64,000 nt of DNA, taken from NCBI GenBank assembly GCA_014529385.2, contig CM043962.1, forward strand, positions 86,148,680-86,212,679. The letters are read 5' to 3'. The stretch's first letter is position 1. Every line of letters begins with the position of its first letter. Source of the stretch: Adiantum capillus-veneris (taxonomy: Eukaryota; Streptophyta; Polypodiopsida; Polypodiales; Pteridaceae). Both the position numbers and the translations under genes were made by a program. Positions 43,641 to 55,662 of the stretch are shown piece by piece. Under the pieces are notes generated by a model. The model searched no databases, was not told the origin of the DNA, and saw nothing but the letters and a program-made list of their open reading frames with translations.

Positions 43641-44102
43641 TTGATCTTCTCCAAATTGGGTTACTATTATAAGTGCACATCTATAATATGGTATGACTGG
43701 AAGCCTTAATAAGAGTGATTGTGGAAAAGCACCTCTTCTAAGGTAAATGCAATGTATGGTTTCATGCATGGGGTGCGAATCTGCCACGATGGTGAGCTAG
43801 AGGAGCAGTGCCAGGTTGGGCAGGTGATGGTGAAGCCTCTCTCTTTAGCGACCCTTAGGCCTATGTTGGGTTCGAGGGTACGCCAAAAAATTCAAGAAAA
43901 TGGGAGTACTCTTCCACCATCTAGTTGTTCACAGAGGAGAGGTTAGAAGAGGTAATGGGAGTTTTCTTCCACCGCCTGATGTGAACATAGTGGAGAGGCG
44001 GAAGTGCAAGTAAAGGACAAAACTAAACTCTTTTTTTATTTGAAAAGTATCACATGATATAGAAAATGATATTTTCGTGCTAATGTGGAGGGTGGAAGAG
44101 CG

Positions 44103-44103
<1 letters not shown>

Positions 44104-44141
<38 letters not shown>
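44104..44141. repeat. Poly-G run (38)
   Basis: Uninterrupted G on the plus strand. Its mirror is the 26-base C run at 44957-44982. Quadruplex-prone. Confidence 0.95.
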
Positions 44142-44320
44142 CGTAAGAAAGGAAGCCAATTTCTTCCACTACGTGGCAATGAAAAGTTAGCTTGCCTCCG
44201 CCTAATGTGAACAGCCTTGTCCATTTGGCGTGAGCTCATTCGTGCGCAGCATTTCAGCTTCCCTTCCGCTGCCTCATGTAAATCCAGCCTTAGATGATAC
44301 ACTTTTGTGAACAGAGACAC

Positions 44321-44422
<102 letters not shown>

Positions 44423-44508
44423 ATACATTGAAGGGAACAAATTTTTTTACAATTTAATTCCATTTTCTTGAATTTTCTGGCGTACCCTCGAACCCAACAT
44501 AGCCTTAG

Positions 44509-44600
44509 AGAGATCATACATTGAAGGGAACAAATTTTTTTACAATTTAATTCCATTTTCTTGAATTTTCTGGCGTACCCTCGAACCCAACATAGGCTTA
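44509..44600. repeat. Duplicated ~90-bp end of the TIR element
   Basis: Repeats 44422-44508 almost exactly (AGATCATACATTGAAGGGAA to CGAACCCAACATAG). Confidence 0.85.
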
Positions 44601-44688
44601 GGCCTAGCCTATGTTGGGTTCGAGGGTACCCCAGAAAATTCAAGAAAATGGAATTAAATTGTAAAAAAATTTGTTCCCTTCAATGTAT

Positions 44689-44770
<82 letters not shown>

Positions 44771-44956
44771 GTGCGTCAGTGTTCGACAAAAGTGTATCAT
44801 CTAAGGCTGGATTTACATGAGGCAGCGAAAGGGAAGCTGAAATGCTGCGCACGAATGAGCTCACGCCAAATGGACAAGGCTGTTCACATTAGGCGGAGGC
44901 AAGCTAACTTTTCATTGCCACGCAGTGGAAGAAATTGGCTTCCTTTCTTACGACGA

Positions 44957-44982
44957 CCCCCCCCCCCCCCCCCCCCCCCCCC
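44957..44982. repeat. Poly-C run (26)
   Basis: Mirror of the G run at 44104. A related C run of about 22 sits at 45750-45771 in the next direct copy. Confidence 0.95.
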
Positions 44983-45179
44983 GCGCTCTTCCACCCTCCA
45001 CATCAGCACGAAAATATCATTTTCTATATCATGTGATACTTTTCAAATAAAAAAAGAGTTTAGTTTTGTCCTTTACTTGCACTTCCGCCTCTCCACTATG
45101 TTCACATCAGGCGGTGGAAGAAAACTCCCATTACCTCTTCTAACCTCTCCTCTGTGAACAACTAGATGGTGGAAGAAAG

Positions 45180-45462
45180 TTGGCAATTTACTTCCTTTCT
45201 TCCACCTCTCCACTGTGAACCCACCCTAAGCCTTGAGCCGGTTGAACAATCAAAACAACCGGCTGAAGGGAGGGGGAGGAGGAGAAAGTCCGCTTGGAAA
45301 ATTCAAGAAAATGGAGTTAAATTATAGAAAAATATTCTCTTTGAATGTTTAAAATACCCCAAAGGGAATTTTGTATGTTTGTGAAATTGATTTTTTTCGA
45401 ACTCTGCTCGGAGTCTTTGCGTGGCCCTTTGAAACTCTCGGATTGATTCTCTCCCTCTCTCC

Positions 45463-45493
<31 letters not shown>

Positions 45494-45508
45494 GCAGGCA
45501 AGGATTTG

Positions 45509-45565
<57 letters not shown>

Positions 45566-47747
45566 GTGCGTCAGTGTTCGACAAAAGTGTATCATCTAAG
45601 ACTGGATTCACATCAAGCGGCAGAAGGGAAGCTGAAATGATGCGCACGAATGAGCTCATGCCAAATGGACAAGGTTGTTCACATTAGGCGGAGGCAAGCT
45701 AGCTTTTCATTGCCACGTAGTGGAAGAAATTGGCTTCCTTTCTTCCGATCCCCCCCCCCCCCCCCCCCCCCTAGGCAAGCTAACTTTTCATTGCCACGTA
45801 ATGGAAGAAATTGGCTTGCTTTCTTCCAACAACACCCCACCCGCGCCCATGTGCTCTTCCACCCTCCACATCAGCACGAAAATATCATTTTCTATATCAT
45901 GTGATACTTTTCAAATTAAACAAGTGAAAGGGTCACGACGACTTTCAAAAACAATAAAAAGTGATAGAATTGTTTAAATTGGTATCAATGTTTGGGAAAG
46001 GATTGCATCAGCTTAGTCTTGAGCCGATTGAAAATCGATACTAGCTAGCTGCAAACCATGGTAGATGAAAGAAAAACGGATGAAATATGTGAGAAAGCCA
46101 TCCAAACATTTTGCAAATCTCAAAATTTTTGCTAGTATTTCCAATTTTTTTCTTTGTGAGGAGGAAACTCGATTGATCAACAACCGCTTAATAAAAGAGA
46201 TTTTCTTGAATGTGAACACTAATTGAAATCAAGCTATAAAATGCAAGAAATATAAACCCATGTGAAGTTGTGAAATGAAAGGTGAAATAAAAGAACTAAT
46301 TAGTATATATGTGTGTGTAGAATTTATTAGAATTATGCAAGGTGAAGCTTCACTTTAGCATTCTAAAACAATAGAATGCAAAAAAAAACATATGTGTGTG
46401 TGTGTAAAATTTACTAAAATGATGTAAGGTGAAATTTCACTTTAACATTCTAAAACAATAGAATGCAAGAAAAGTAAAGAGATAAGATGTGAAATGAAGG
46501 TAAGTCTCCATCATGCACTCAAACTTATGAAGTCCCCGTAACCCAACCCAACACTAAGGGTTTCTTTTAGAAAGCCAAAAAGAGTTTAGTGTTGTCCTTT
46601 ACTTTCACTTGTGCCTCTCCACTATGTTCACATCAGGTGACAAAAGAAATCTTCTATTACCTCTTCCAATCTCTCCTGTATGAACAACTAGACGGTGGAA
46701 GAGTACAAAACACCTCTCCTCCACCCAAAAGTTGGCATTTTACTTCCTTTCTACCACCTCCCCACTGTGAACCCACCCTAAGCCTTGAGCCAGTTGAACA
46801 ATCAAAACAACCGGTTGAAGGGAGGGGGAGGAGGAGAAAGTCCGCTTGGAAAATTCAAGAACATGGAGTTAAATTGTAGAAAAATACTCTCTTTGAATTT
46901 TGAAAATACCCCAAAGGGAATTTTGTATGTTTGTGACATTGATTTTTTTCGAACTTTGCTTGAAGTCTTTGCGTGGCCCTTTGAAACTCTCGAGTTGACT
47001 CTCTCTCTCTCTCTCTCTCTCATTGATAGAAAGCAGTTGCATCACTATTTCTTGTATCGTGCAGGCTTCACTGACCGAAAGGAGTCGGAATGGGCAGCTT
47101 CTATCACGTGGCAAGGAGGGGGGGCCGGAATCCCTCCCCCCATTATATATGTATATAGAAGAAGCTTCTTTGCTAGAGGGAAAACAAGTGAAAGGATCAA
47201 GATGGTTTGCTTCTTTGCTAGAGGAAAAACAAGTCACGATGGTTTCTAAAAAAATAAAAAAGTGATAAAGTTATTATGTTAAGTTTAACTTAAAATTCAA
47301 TTTTCGAAAAAGGATTGCCTCAACTTAGCCTTGAGCTGACTAAAAATCGAGATTAGCCAATTGCAAACCATGGTAAACGAAAAAAAAATGATAAAATATG
47401 TGAGAAAATAGTTTAGAAATCTTGTAAATATTAGATTTATGCTAGTATTTTTGGTTCGCTTCTTTGTGAGAAAAAAATTCGACCGATGGCCGCTTAATAA
47501 AAGATGTTTTTTTGAATTGAAAAAAAGTCAAGCCATCTGAGGCTCTCTGAAATAAAATGTGACATTAAAAAAACTCATCTATAGAATTCACTAAAATCAT
47601 GGAAGGGGAAGCTTCATTTCAACATTCTAAAACAATACAATGCAAGAAAACAATACAATGCAAGAAAAGTAAAGACATGTCAAGATATGAAATGAAAGGT
47701 GAAATAAAAAGATCTTATGTTCTTAAGATTTTAAAACTGAAATAACA
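45180..47747. repeat. Two diverged direct copies of a TIR-element-related block
   Basis: Blocks about 45070-46500 and 46590-47700 share CCCACCCTAAGCCTTGAGCC, CAATCAAAACAACCGGYTGA, CATGGAG/ATGGAGTTAAATT and later TAGYAATTGCAAACCATGGT-type words, with many indels. Both contain CT runs. No gene: open frames are translations of CT/GA and C runs. Confidence 0.7.
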
Positions 47748-48236
47748 TTTAAGGTAAATCTCAATCATCATAATTGAAAACTACTTAAACCAACTCTTCT
47801 TTAAGGCTTTCTTTAGAAAGCCAACAAGTAACACTAATATTTTAAAATATATGTTCTCACAATAAAATATTATGTTTTAAAAAAAAGTGTAACAATGACT
47901 ATTTAGATCATGATATATTTTAAAATTATAAAAATAATTAATAAAAACATTAAAAAATATTTTAATAAAACAAAAATAATTGTGTCAGAGAGGTACACAA
48001 ATGTTAACACCCTTTCACAAAAACTGACAAGAAATAGTAAAAAAGAAAGTTGTTGTCATGTGGCATTAATCCAAGCAAACTGTATCCAATGGTCCATAAT
48101 TGCATCCAAAATATAACTCTTTGCTAAGGCTTCATGCAACCCAACAAAAGCTTTGAAGTTTCTTCAAATACACACATAGATCAGCTCATGAAACATATGG
48201 CATGACCGTCACTTTCTCTCAAAGAAAAAAAAAACT
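47748..48236 (+). repeat. Left copy of ~0.5-kb direct repeat flanking the PLE tandem
   Basis: Starts TTAAGGTAAATCTCAATC and ends at AAAGAAAAAAAAAACT. Pairs with 55141-55662. AT-rich, no ORF of note. Confidence 0.85.
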
Positions 48237-48539
48237 ATCAATCTTGCCTACCCTCTTAAACCTCGTAGCCCCCAACACCCTATCATTTCCTGCCCCGCTC
48301 TATCGTCGATTCCCTCCTCCTCCCTCAAGAAAGCCTCAGTTCAAAATCACACCTCCCACTACAATTCAAAGCACTCGCGAAAAGTGAAAGAGAGAAAGGA
48401 CAAGGACTACACCAGCCCACTACATGGGTTCATCTTTGCTTCTCCAAGCCCCCTCTCCTCCCTAACCTTTGGATCTCCAACACCGCCTCTACAAGACCTT
48501 TTCACAAAGAATACCTCGAGCTCCCAACCTTCAAAGGAC

Positions 48540-50590
48540 GAGTGAGAAGAAAGTTTTGGCTACCCCTTACATACCCTCATGGCTACAAGCTTTTCCTTTT
48601 TGGTAATCTTAAAGCCTTCTCATTTGATAATGGGGTTTCTAATTTTAAAGTGCACAACCTCACGTCTAAGGTACTCTCTCTCCCGGAAAAGCGGCCCCTC
48701 CCCCCCCTCCTAATCCTTCACCCTCGTCACTTATTAATGCACATGGCGTCATGGCAAGAATTCTCAACCAAAAACTTTTTTTCAAGAATCATCCAACCCC
48801 ACTACCTTCTCCTTTCAAGATACCAAATCCTTTTTGGAAACCCCCCTTTGGACCCCGCTCTCAATCTAATCTTTTACACAATAACTTTCATAACCTTAGC
48901 CGCCTTCTCTACTCTAATTTCTTCCCACCTTCAAAGCGTCCTCATTTTGTCGCACAAGACTTATGTAGCTTCAAATTGGACCCTTCAATTGTGATAAAAC
49001 CCGCGGACATGAACTTAAGCTTGCCTATCTTACCCTTGGATTGGTATGAAAGTAATGCCCTCACCCACCTCAATGATACCTCCACTTATGAGCCTTGCTC
49101 TACCATCCCCTTTCCCTTTATTGCCTCCCTCCTCTCCTCCCTTTCCATCCAATTTTCGGCATTACCGGCATTAGAGCGTAACTTCATCCTCTCGCCCCTT
49201 GACAAGCAGCTTAAGCCATGTCCCATCTACTTCATCCCAAAACTCCACAAACCCTTGTCGCATGGCCCATTTGCTCCTACAAAGGCTATATTTTTTTAAA
49301 AGCCTCCATATGGCTTCACTTTGAACTTTTTCCTATCCTCTTCACTTATAAGCAAAATCTTAAAAACTCTCTCACCCTCATCCAAGACCTTCACAATCTC
49401 CCCCTCCCACCCAATACCCCCCTTTTCACTTTTGAGGCTAAGGCCCTATATCCCAGTATCCCTATCAATCCAGGACTCTTAGCCCTCAAAGCCTCCATAG
49501 CTACCCATTTTGACCCTCCTAAAACTCGCTTTATCCTCTCTCTTGCGGCTCTCATCTTATCGCACCATTACATTACCTTCAAAGGAAAGTTTTGGAAGCA
49601 AGTTAAGGGCACGGCTATGGGTTCCAATTTTGCCGTAGTATATGTATGCCTTTTTCTTTTCCATTTAGAAGCCTCTTCCTCTCTTTTGCACAATCCCAAC
49701 CTTCTTTACTTCAAGCCCTATGTAGACGATGCCTTTGGTTTATGGGTTGGCTCTTTGACTTCCCTCACCTCTCTTTTCAATGATTATGGGAAACGCTTCA
49801 ATAACACATTAGAATCTCAAGACACATCTCTCCCAACCACGCCACTATCCTCGACATAGAATTTTATAAAGGTACCAAGTTTACCTCCTCAAGCCTGTTG
49901 GACTCCCATTGCCACCAAAAACCCTTAAACGCTTATAACTACATCTCTTGGATCTCTTGGCACCCTACGCATCAAAAAGTGTCCTTCATCATCAATGAAC
50001 TCAAAAGATATATCATTCGAGAAAGCTCCTTGGGTGGCTTCCTCATTATCCGCAGCCTCTTCTACAAACGCCTTAGAACAAAAGGCTACCCACAAGGGTT
50101 TTTGCATAATGTGTTCAACAAAGTCACCTATCAGAACCGTACCTCCCTCTTGGAACCATCACTCTGACTTAAGAAAACACCCCCCATAACCTTCAAGCTA
50201 CCTTTTACGCCTTCCACAAGAAGGCTATCACCCTCTCACTGTATCAGTAACCCCATTGCTCGGGCTTGCCATTGCAACCCCACACCCTCACACCTACCTA
50301 GACCCACCATTTGTTGGACCTCGGGGCCCAGCATCCATAAACTTCTTGTGCATGCCTTACACCACCTCGGTGAACACCCTAACCTATGATGTAGCGGTCC
50401 TCTATGATGGTTTTGCTCATAGGGGCAGTAGTGGTTGGTACCTATCTTCCACTCTATCTCTTAACTTCTTCCCACCTAATTTTGCCTTTCTCCATCAAAT
50501 TCTCACAAATTTCTTTCCCCTCCCTAGTATAGCTCTCTATACTCCCCAAATTTTTGGCATACCCTCATTAACTCGTATCCAATGATCCTC
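48540..50590 (+). pseudogene. PLE copy 1 reverse transcriptase, frameshifted
   Basis: RT motifs in order, in three frames: IVIKPADMNLSLPILPLDWY, YFIPKLHKP, TFEAKALYPSIPINPG (motif A), KQVKGTAMGSNFAVVYVCLF (motif B), FKPYVDDAFGLWVGS (motif C at ~49710). After RT come YISWISWHPTHQKVSFIINE and RGYPQGFLHNVF-like TKGYPQGFLHNVF, then TICWTSGPSIHKLLVHA. This order and the wording are those of Penelope-like elements, not LINEs or LTR elements. The motif A Asp is Glu (GAG). Frame changes lie near 49280, 49850 and 50200. No GIY-YIG endonuclease or its Cys motif is visible downstream, so it may be an endonuclease-lacking type. Confidence 0.82.
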
Positions 50591-50740
50591 TGTCTTCTTC
50601 TTTTTTTGCAAAGCCTCACTTACCAAATACATCGTTTGCTTACTCGCTTAAATGTAAAAAAATTCTCCCCCCTACTATTTTTGGCATCAAATCACACCCC
50701 CACAACCCGCCCCCCCCCTTTAATTTTTGACATAAAATCA

Positions 50741-51143
50741 CACCCTCACCATCCTTTACAAGAAATTAAACTCTTTCTTGTGGTACAACTTGTCTACCTC
50801 TCACCATTAAAGCAAGTACAACCCCTTCAAAGCAAGTACAACCCCTTCGACCTAACTCTTTCCCTATGTACTTGAGTACATTGACATTAACTTCCCCAAA
50901 AAAAACATCCCACCTCAAATTGCCCCTCTATAAAACCTCGCTCACCCCTTCCATTTGTACCTAAACCCACACCAGTGAGATGAGCGAAATGTGTTTGGTG
51001 TCCCACCCTCTTTACCTTAATCATCCCTTAATCCCCTTGTTATCCCTTTCTACTATATGGTCCTTCAACGTCTCATCATTTTTTATCTTTCTAAATTTGG
51101 AGTCGTTTTGCACGCTTTCTTACGTTTTTTATGTTACAAGTTA
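50741..51143 (+). repeat. PLE copy 1 3' terminal region
   Basis: Homologous to 54769-55140 throughout. Contains the decayed hammerhead and ends TTACGTTTTTTATGTTACA. Confidence 0.85.
50969..51001 (+). ncRNA. Degenerate hammerhead ribozyme (PLE copy 1)
   Basis: Stem I strands ACACCA and TGGTGT are kept, and GAAA is kept, but a 9-base deletion removed most of CTGATGA and stem II, and CGCG has become TGTG. Not expected to cleave. Confidence 0.8.
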
Positions 51144-52560
51144 TTCTTGAATTCATAAGTGATGCACACTCCGCGTATATCTCCCTCTCCCTCCCTCTCT
51201 CCCCCTCGCTAAGGTGACTTGCTCTTCATTTACCTTTAAGTCCACTTAGTTAGCCCGCCCTCTCTTTTTCTAGGGCTCTCCCCCCTCACTCCTTGCGACT
51301 TTTTCTCCTACGGTCAAGGACTTGACACATCCAATACAACTCAAATACTAAAAGCCCCCTTCTTTTGAGGCACCTTAAAAAATTGGACGCTCTCTGGTCA
51401 AATCCTTTCACCCTAAGTCCCTAACCTTTACTTTCATCTCGCCCCTCTGTTTCTGCTTCCTCGTTCCCCACCATGACTTGTTCTCTTCTTGCCCTCGGCC
51501 TTCCCAAACGACTTGCTCAATTCTCTCCTGCCCCGCACATCTGCTCTACACCCCTTCCACCCTACTTCAACACGCTAAGGCTCCATAATTGCCAGGGCTA
51601 CCTTTTGCTCTGTTGCAAGAGCAACCCACGCCCATTCGTTCCTTCTCCCCTTCCGCTACACAACCGGAGCTTCAATAGCTTGCCTCAGTACATGCCCCAC
51701 ACCCCGTACACTCGGTCGAGTTCCCTCCTCACGCTACTCAGCCCCCGGCTTTTTCGGCCTACCTCCGACGCTCTGCTAAAAATGATTTCCAACTCTATCC
51801 GGCTTTACCTTCCTGCACAGCTGGTGAGGCCGGGCGATTCCAGCTTCTAGCCTCTTTAACCTTAACCTCGTGCACGTGGTTGTTTCCACATCTTGCCACT
51901 GCAGCAGCAGGCTACGTTGCATGATAGAGCTTCTTCACCAACGTACAATACCGGCTATTGAAGCAACTGGGCTTTTGGAACTCCTCTGGGTCAGGCTTAA
52001 CGGCTTGGTGGTTTTGCTTGCTCAACTAAATATGCCACCAACACTGACCCTGGTCTAGTAGTATAACACCCCCAACAACTCTCGCCCATCGATGCCCTTT
52101 AACCCGGCTCTCGCTTTGACAGAATTATCTACTCCGGTAAGCCCCTCTTTGACATTGGCTACTGCAACAACCTCAATTTAACCTGTATTGATAGTCAGGT
52201 GCCCACTGTTTGGCATCTTCTCATCTTGGCTAACACCTAACTTAACCTGGAATTGTTCTCTAACCTTATAACTGTCTTCTCACTCACAAGATTCTCTATG
52301 GCACCTCCAGCAAGTTAAGCTCTAAAGTCATAGCCTGATTTCTGATGGTTAATCGGGTTGTAGTGTTGGATTTTTTACCAAGGCAACACGAAGTGGTATT
52401 TGTAGGCAACATCCTCCACACTTTTTCATGAAGGGGTATGTGTAAGCAACACCCTTCACACTGTTGTACGTAGTGCTTGCCTCTTGGCCTAACTCGCTTC
52501 TTCTACAACACTTTGTACACCTTTCTAACAGGAGTTTGGACTCAAACTTAAACCCTTGCC
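51144..52560 (+). other. 5' region of PLE copy 2, no convincing gene
   Basis: Pyrimidine-rich start (CTCCCTCTCC), then mixed sequence. An open frame at 51473-51850 (125 codons, ATG at 51473) is Pro/Ser/Leu-rich without known motifs; it could be part of ORF1 or chance. Two similar ~30-bp words near 52390 and 52450 (GTAGGCAACATCCTCCACAC / GTAAGCAACACCCTTCACAC) precede ORF1. Confidence 0.5.
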
Positions 52561-53783
52561 ATGGATAACCATGGGGCCCAACAAATAACTCCTACAAGCC
52601 CTGCTTTGGATACGACTCCAACGGTCTTGGCGGCACCACCTCTACCCGGCTTCGTCTCGGCCACCACCGTCCTCTTGGCAGAATCCTCATCAACACTTGT
52701 GCCGCCAACGCACTCTCCCACAAGTAACATGGCCTTGCTACCCGGAAATCCTCATGCTTTGGATCACTATGAGCACATCGCGGAGGAGTTGGAAAAGCTC
52801 CCCGAAGATTCCTTTGACTTCTCTTCAGTCCTGGCCAAAAATGGCTTGGACCACAACCATTTGAGTGCGACTTTGTCCTCCGCCCTTGCCATTCCCCGGG
52901 TTGTCAAAAAACCTATGGATAACCGCAAGAAGGTTTCTACTTCATCCTACCCCCCCACCATTTCAGTAACACCACCACAACTCAAGAAACCTGTCAATTT
53001 CGAGGTAATTCTCTCCAATTCCATCTTAGAATTCAAGAAACTACATGGCAAGTTAGGAAGAGCTAAAGGTTTCCTTGCACAACTCAATGAGTTAATCCGT
53101 CACCAAAAAGCTCCCAAAAGCCTTTGTATCAAACCTCAAAAGCTTACCATTGATGATTCCCAAGCCCAAGCTCTTCTCAATGCCAAGCTCGCATCAGTTA
53201 CCATACAATTTCAACTTAATTCCACGCAAGCTCTTATCCAAGCACAAACTATACTCATAAATAACCTCCAATCTTATTTGGATGGGTACCACTCTCTTGT
53301 TGAAGAGCACTTCAATGATCTCAACGATAGGTTGCTCTTGATTTCCATCCCCCTATTGTCAAAACAAGATTGGAGTCTCAAGCTTACATAATGGAAAACC
53401 TACTCTTCCTCTTCGAAATCCAAACTTACATTTTGAATGCCCATCTTAATGCTACCAAGGAGGAAGATGCCGTACATGCTCGTAAAAGATTCATCAATGC
53501 TTTGGAAGAAGAAGTCCTTTCTTTCCCTAAAGAGCAAACTATAAAAGAGCTTGTGGAGCAAGTGGTGACGGAGCACTTAAGTTCAAGTCACACTAAACCA
53601 CGCTTTCCCTCCCCCTCTTCACCAAGCATGCCCTATCCCCCTCCCAAAAAACCTTTCTTATCTCCACATAGAACCTTCTACCCCCCTCCCAAAAAACCCT
53701 TTCAATCCCCTAGACCCTATACGCACCCCCATCCCTCCCCATCAAAACATCAATTCATAGCTTCTAAACCATCTCAAGCCTGA
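52561..53783 (+). pseudogene. PLE copy 2 ORF1, gag-like coiled-coil protein
   Basis: ATG at 52561 (context CTTGCCATGG). First frame (52561-53391): Pro/Thr/Ser-rich head, DHYEHIAEELEKLPEDSFDF, then long helical segments (LNELIRHQKAPKSL; LNAKLASVTIQFQLNSTQAL; SYLDGYHSLVEEHFNDL) that look coiled-coil. One frame change near 53370-53390 leads to MENLLFLFEIQTYILNAHLN, ALEEEVLSFPKEQTIKELVE and a Pro-rich tail with PPPKKPF repeats. No zinc knuckle. Most Penelope-like elements I know have one ORF; an upstream helical protein could be an RNA-binding chaperone, by analogy only. A single indel separates the halves, or it could be programmed frameshifting. Confidence 0.6.
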
Positions 53784-53854
53784 GCCATTAAACGACCTTT
53801 AGAATCTCTCTCCTCCTTACAAGAAAAAACCCAACTACGTCCACAACCTCAAGA

Positions 53855-54770
53855 CACCTAATCTTGCCTACCCTCTTAAACCTCGTAGCCCCCAACACCC
53901 TACCATTTCCCATCCTGCTCTACCATCGGTTTCCTCCTCCTCCCTTAAGAAAGCCTCATTTCAAAATCACACCTCCCACTACAATTCAAAGCACTCGGGA
54001 AAAGTGAAAGGGAGGAGGGACTAGGGCTACAACACCCCACTACATGGGTACATCTTTCCTTCTCCAAGCCCCCCCTCCTCCCTAACCTTTGGATCTCCAA
54101 CACCGCCTCTACAAGACCGTTTGACAAAGAATACCTCGAGCTCCCAACCTCAAAGGACGAATGAGAAGAAAGTTTTGGCTACCCCTTACAAACCCTCATG
54201 GCTACAAGCTTCTCCTTTTTGATAATCTTAAATAAACCTTCTCATGATAATGAGGTTTCTAATTTTAAAGTGTACAACCTTACGCGTAAGGTACTCTCTC
54301 TCTAGGAAAAGCGGTGCCTAGCTTTAGGTTTAAAATACATCCCCCTCGCCCCCCCCCCCTCCTAATCCTTCACCCTCTTCACTTCTTAATGCACATGGTG
54401 TCATGGCAAGAATTCTCAACCTAAAACTTTTTTTCAAGAATCATCCAACCCCACTACCTTCCCCCTTCAAGATACCAAATCCTTTTTGGAAACCCCCCTT
54501 GGAAAACCCCGCTCTCAATCTAATCTTACATAATAACTTCCATAACCTTAGCCGCCTTCTCTACTCTAATTTCTTCCCACCTTCAAAGCCTTCCCGTTTT
54601 GTCGCACAAACCTTATGTAGCCTCAAATTGAATCCTTCAATTGTGATGAAACCCGCAGACAAGAACTTAGGCTTGGCCATCTTACCCTTGGATTGGTATG
54701 AAAGTAATTCCCTCGCCCACCTCAATGATACCTCCACTTATGAGCCTTGCCATCCTCTACAGAGAAATTA
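53855..54770 (+). pseudogene. PLE copy 2 RT ORF, N-terminal part only
   Basis: Parallel to 48237-49095 of copy 1: Pro-rich lead, then ILNLKLFFKNHPTPLPSPFK and IVMKPADKNLGLAILPLDWY (the better-kept RT entry motif). Stops right after STYEPC at the internal deletion. Several frame breaks upstream. Confidence 0.8.
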
Positions 54771-55140
54771 AACTCTTTTTTGTGGTACAACTTGTCTACC
54801 TCTCACCATTAAAACAAGTACCACCCCTTCTACCCTAACTCTTTCCCTATGTACTTGAGTACATTGCCATTAACTTCCTTTTTCCCCCAAAAAAAAACAT
54901 CCCACCTCAAATTGCCCCTCTATAAAACCTCGCTCACCCCCTCCATTTGTATTTAAACCCACACCACTGATGAGCTCATTATGAGCGAAACGCGTTTGGT
55001 GTCCCACTCTCTTTACCTTAATCATCCCTTAATCCCCTCGTTATCCCTTTCTACTATATGATCCTTCAACGTCTCATCGTTTTTTTATCTTCCTGAGTTT
55101 GGAGTCGTTTCGCACGCTTTCTTACGTTTTTTATGTTACA
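54769..55140 (+). repeat. PLE copy 2 3' terminal region
   Basis: Counterpart of 50741-51143. In Penelope-like elements such regions act as pseudo-LTRs; here it carries the hammerhead. Confidence 0.8.
54961..55002 (+). ncRNA. Hammerhead ribozyme, intact core
   Basis: 42 bases. Stem I ACACCA (54961-54966) with TGGTGT (54997-55002), 6 bp. Core CTGATGA 54967-54973. Stem II GCTCA/TGAGC, 5 bp, loop TTA (54974-54986). Core GAAA 54987-54990. Stem III is only C/G around a two-base loop (CGCG, 54991-54994), then T-T: cleavage is expected after 54996 (GUU). Very short stem III is a known feature of retroelement hammerheads. CGCG is self-complementary, so two ribozymes could share a four-pair stem III as a double hammerhead. 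Same strand as the PLE genes. Confidence 0.88.
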
Positions 55141-55662
55141 TTTAAGGTAAGTCTCAATCATCACTGAAAACCAACTCTTCTCTAAAGCTTTCCAAGGCTT
55201 TCTTTAGAAAGCCAACAAGTAACACTAATATTTTAAAATATATGTTCACAATAAAATATTATGTTTTAAAAAATAAGTGTAACAATGAACTATTTAGATC
55301 ATGATATATTTTAAAATTATAAAAAATAATTTAAAAACATTGAAAAATATTTTAATAAAACAAAAATAATTGTGTGAGAGGTACACAAATGTAAGCACCC
55401 TTTCACAAAAACTGACAAGAAATAGTAAAAAAGAAAGTTTGTTGTCATGTGGCATTAATCAACAAGCAACATGTATCCAATGGTCCACAATTGCATCCAA
55501 AATACAACTCTTTGCTAAGGCTTTATGCAATCCAACAAACGCTTTGAAGTTTCTTCAAATACACACATTGACTTTTATACTCAAAGGCTAAAGGCCTTCA
55601 AAGAAGCTCAGCTCATGAAACATATGGCATGACCATCACTTTCTCTCAAAGAAAAAAAAACT
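55141..55662 (+). repeat. Right copy of ~0.5-kb direct repeat flanking the PLE tandem
   Basis: Starts TTTAAGGTAAGTCTCAATC and ends AAAGAAAAAAAAACT. Has a ~35-base segment (GACTTTTATACTCAAAGG...) absent from the left copy. Confidence 0.85.

Larger units (their letters stand above)
48237..51143 (+). mobile_element. Penelope-like retroelement copy 1 (5'-truncated)
   Basis: Carries the RT region and 3' terminal region but not the upstream ORF1 found in copy 2. Its first bases (ATCAATCTTGCCTACCC) match the middle of copy 2 (53858 on), so it is cut at its 5' end. It ends GTTTTTTATGTTACA, like copy 2. Confidence 0.8.
51144..55140 (+). mobile_element. Penelope-like retroelement copy 2 (with ORF1, RT core deleted)
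   Basis: Lies directly after copy 1. Holds a ~1.4-kb upstream region, a gag-like ORF1, the first part of the RT ORF, and the 3' terminal region with an intact hammerhead. Sequence equivalent to 49100-50748 of copy 1 is deleted (junction near 54755), removing all RT catalytic motifs. Confidence 0.78.

Noticed and set aside
48002-55400. Plant telomere repeat (TTTAGGG) at PLE ends, expected for endonuclease-lacking types
   Set aside because: No telomere-like run is seen at either junction of this block.
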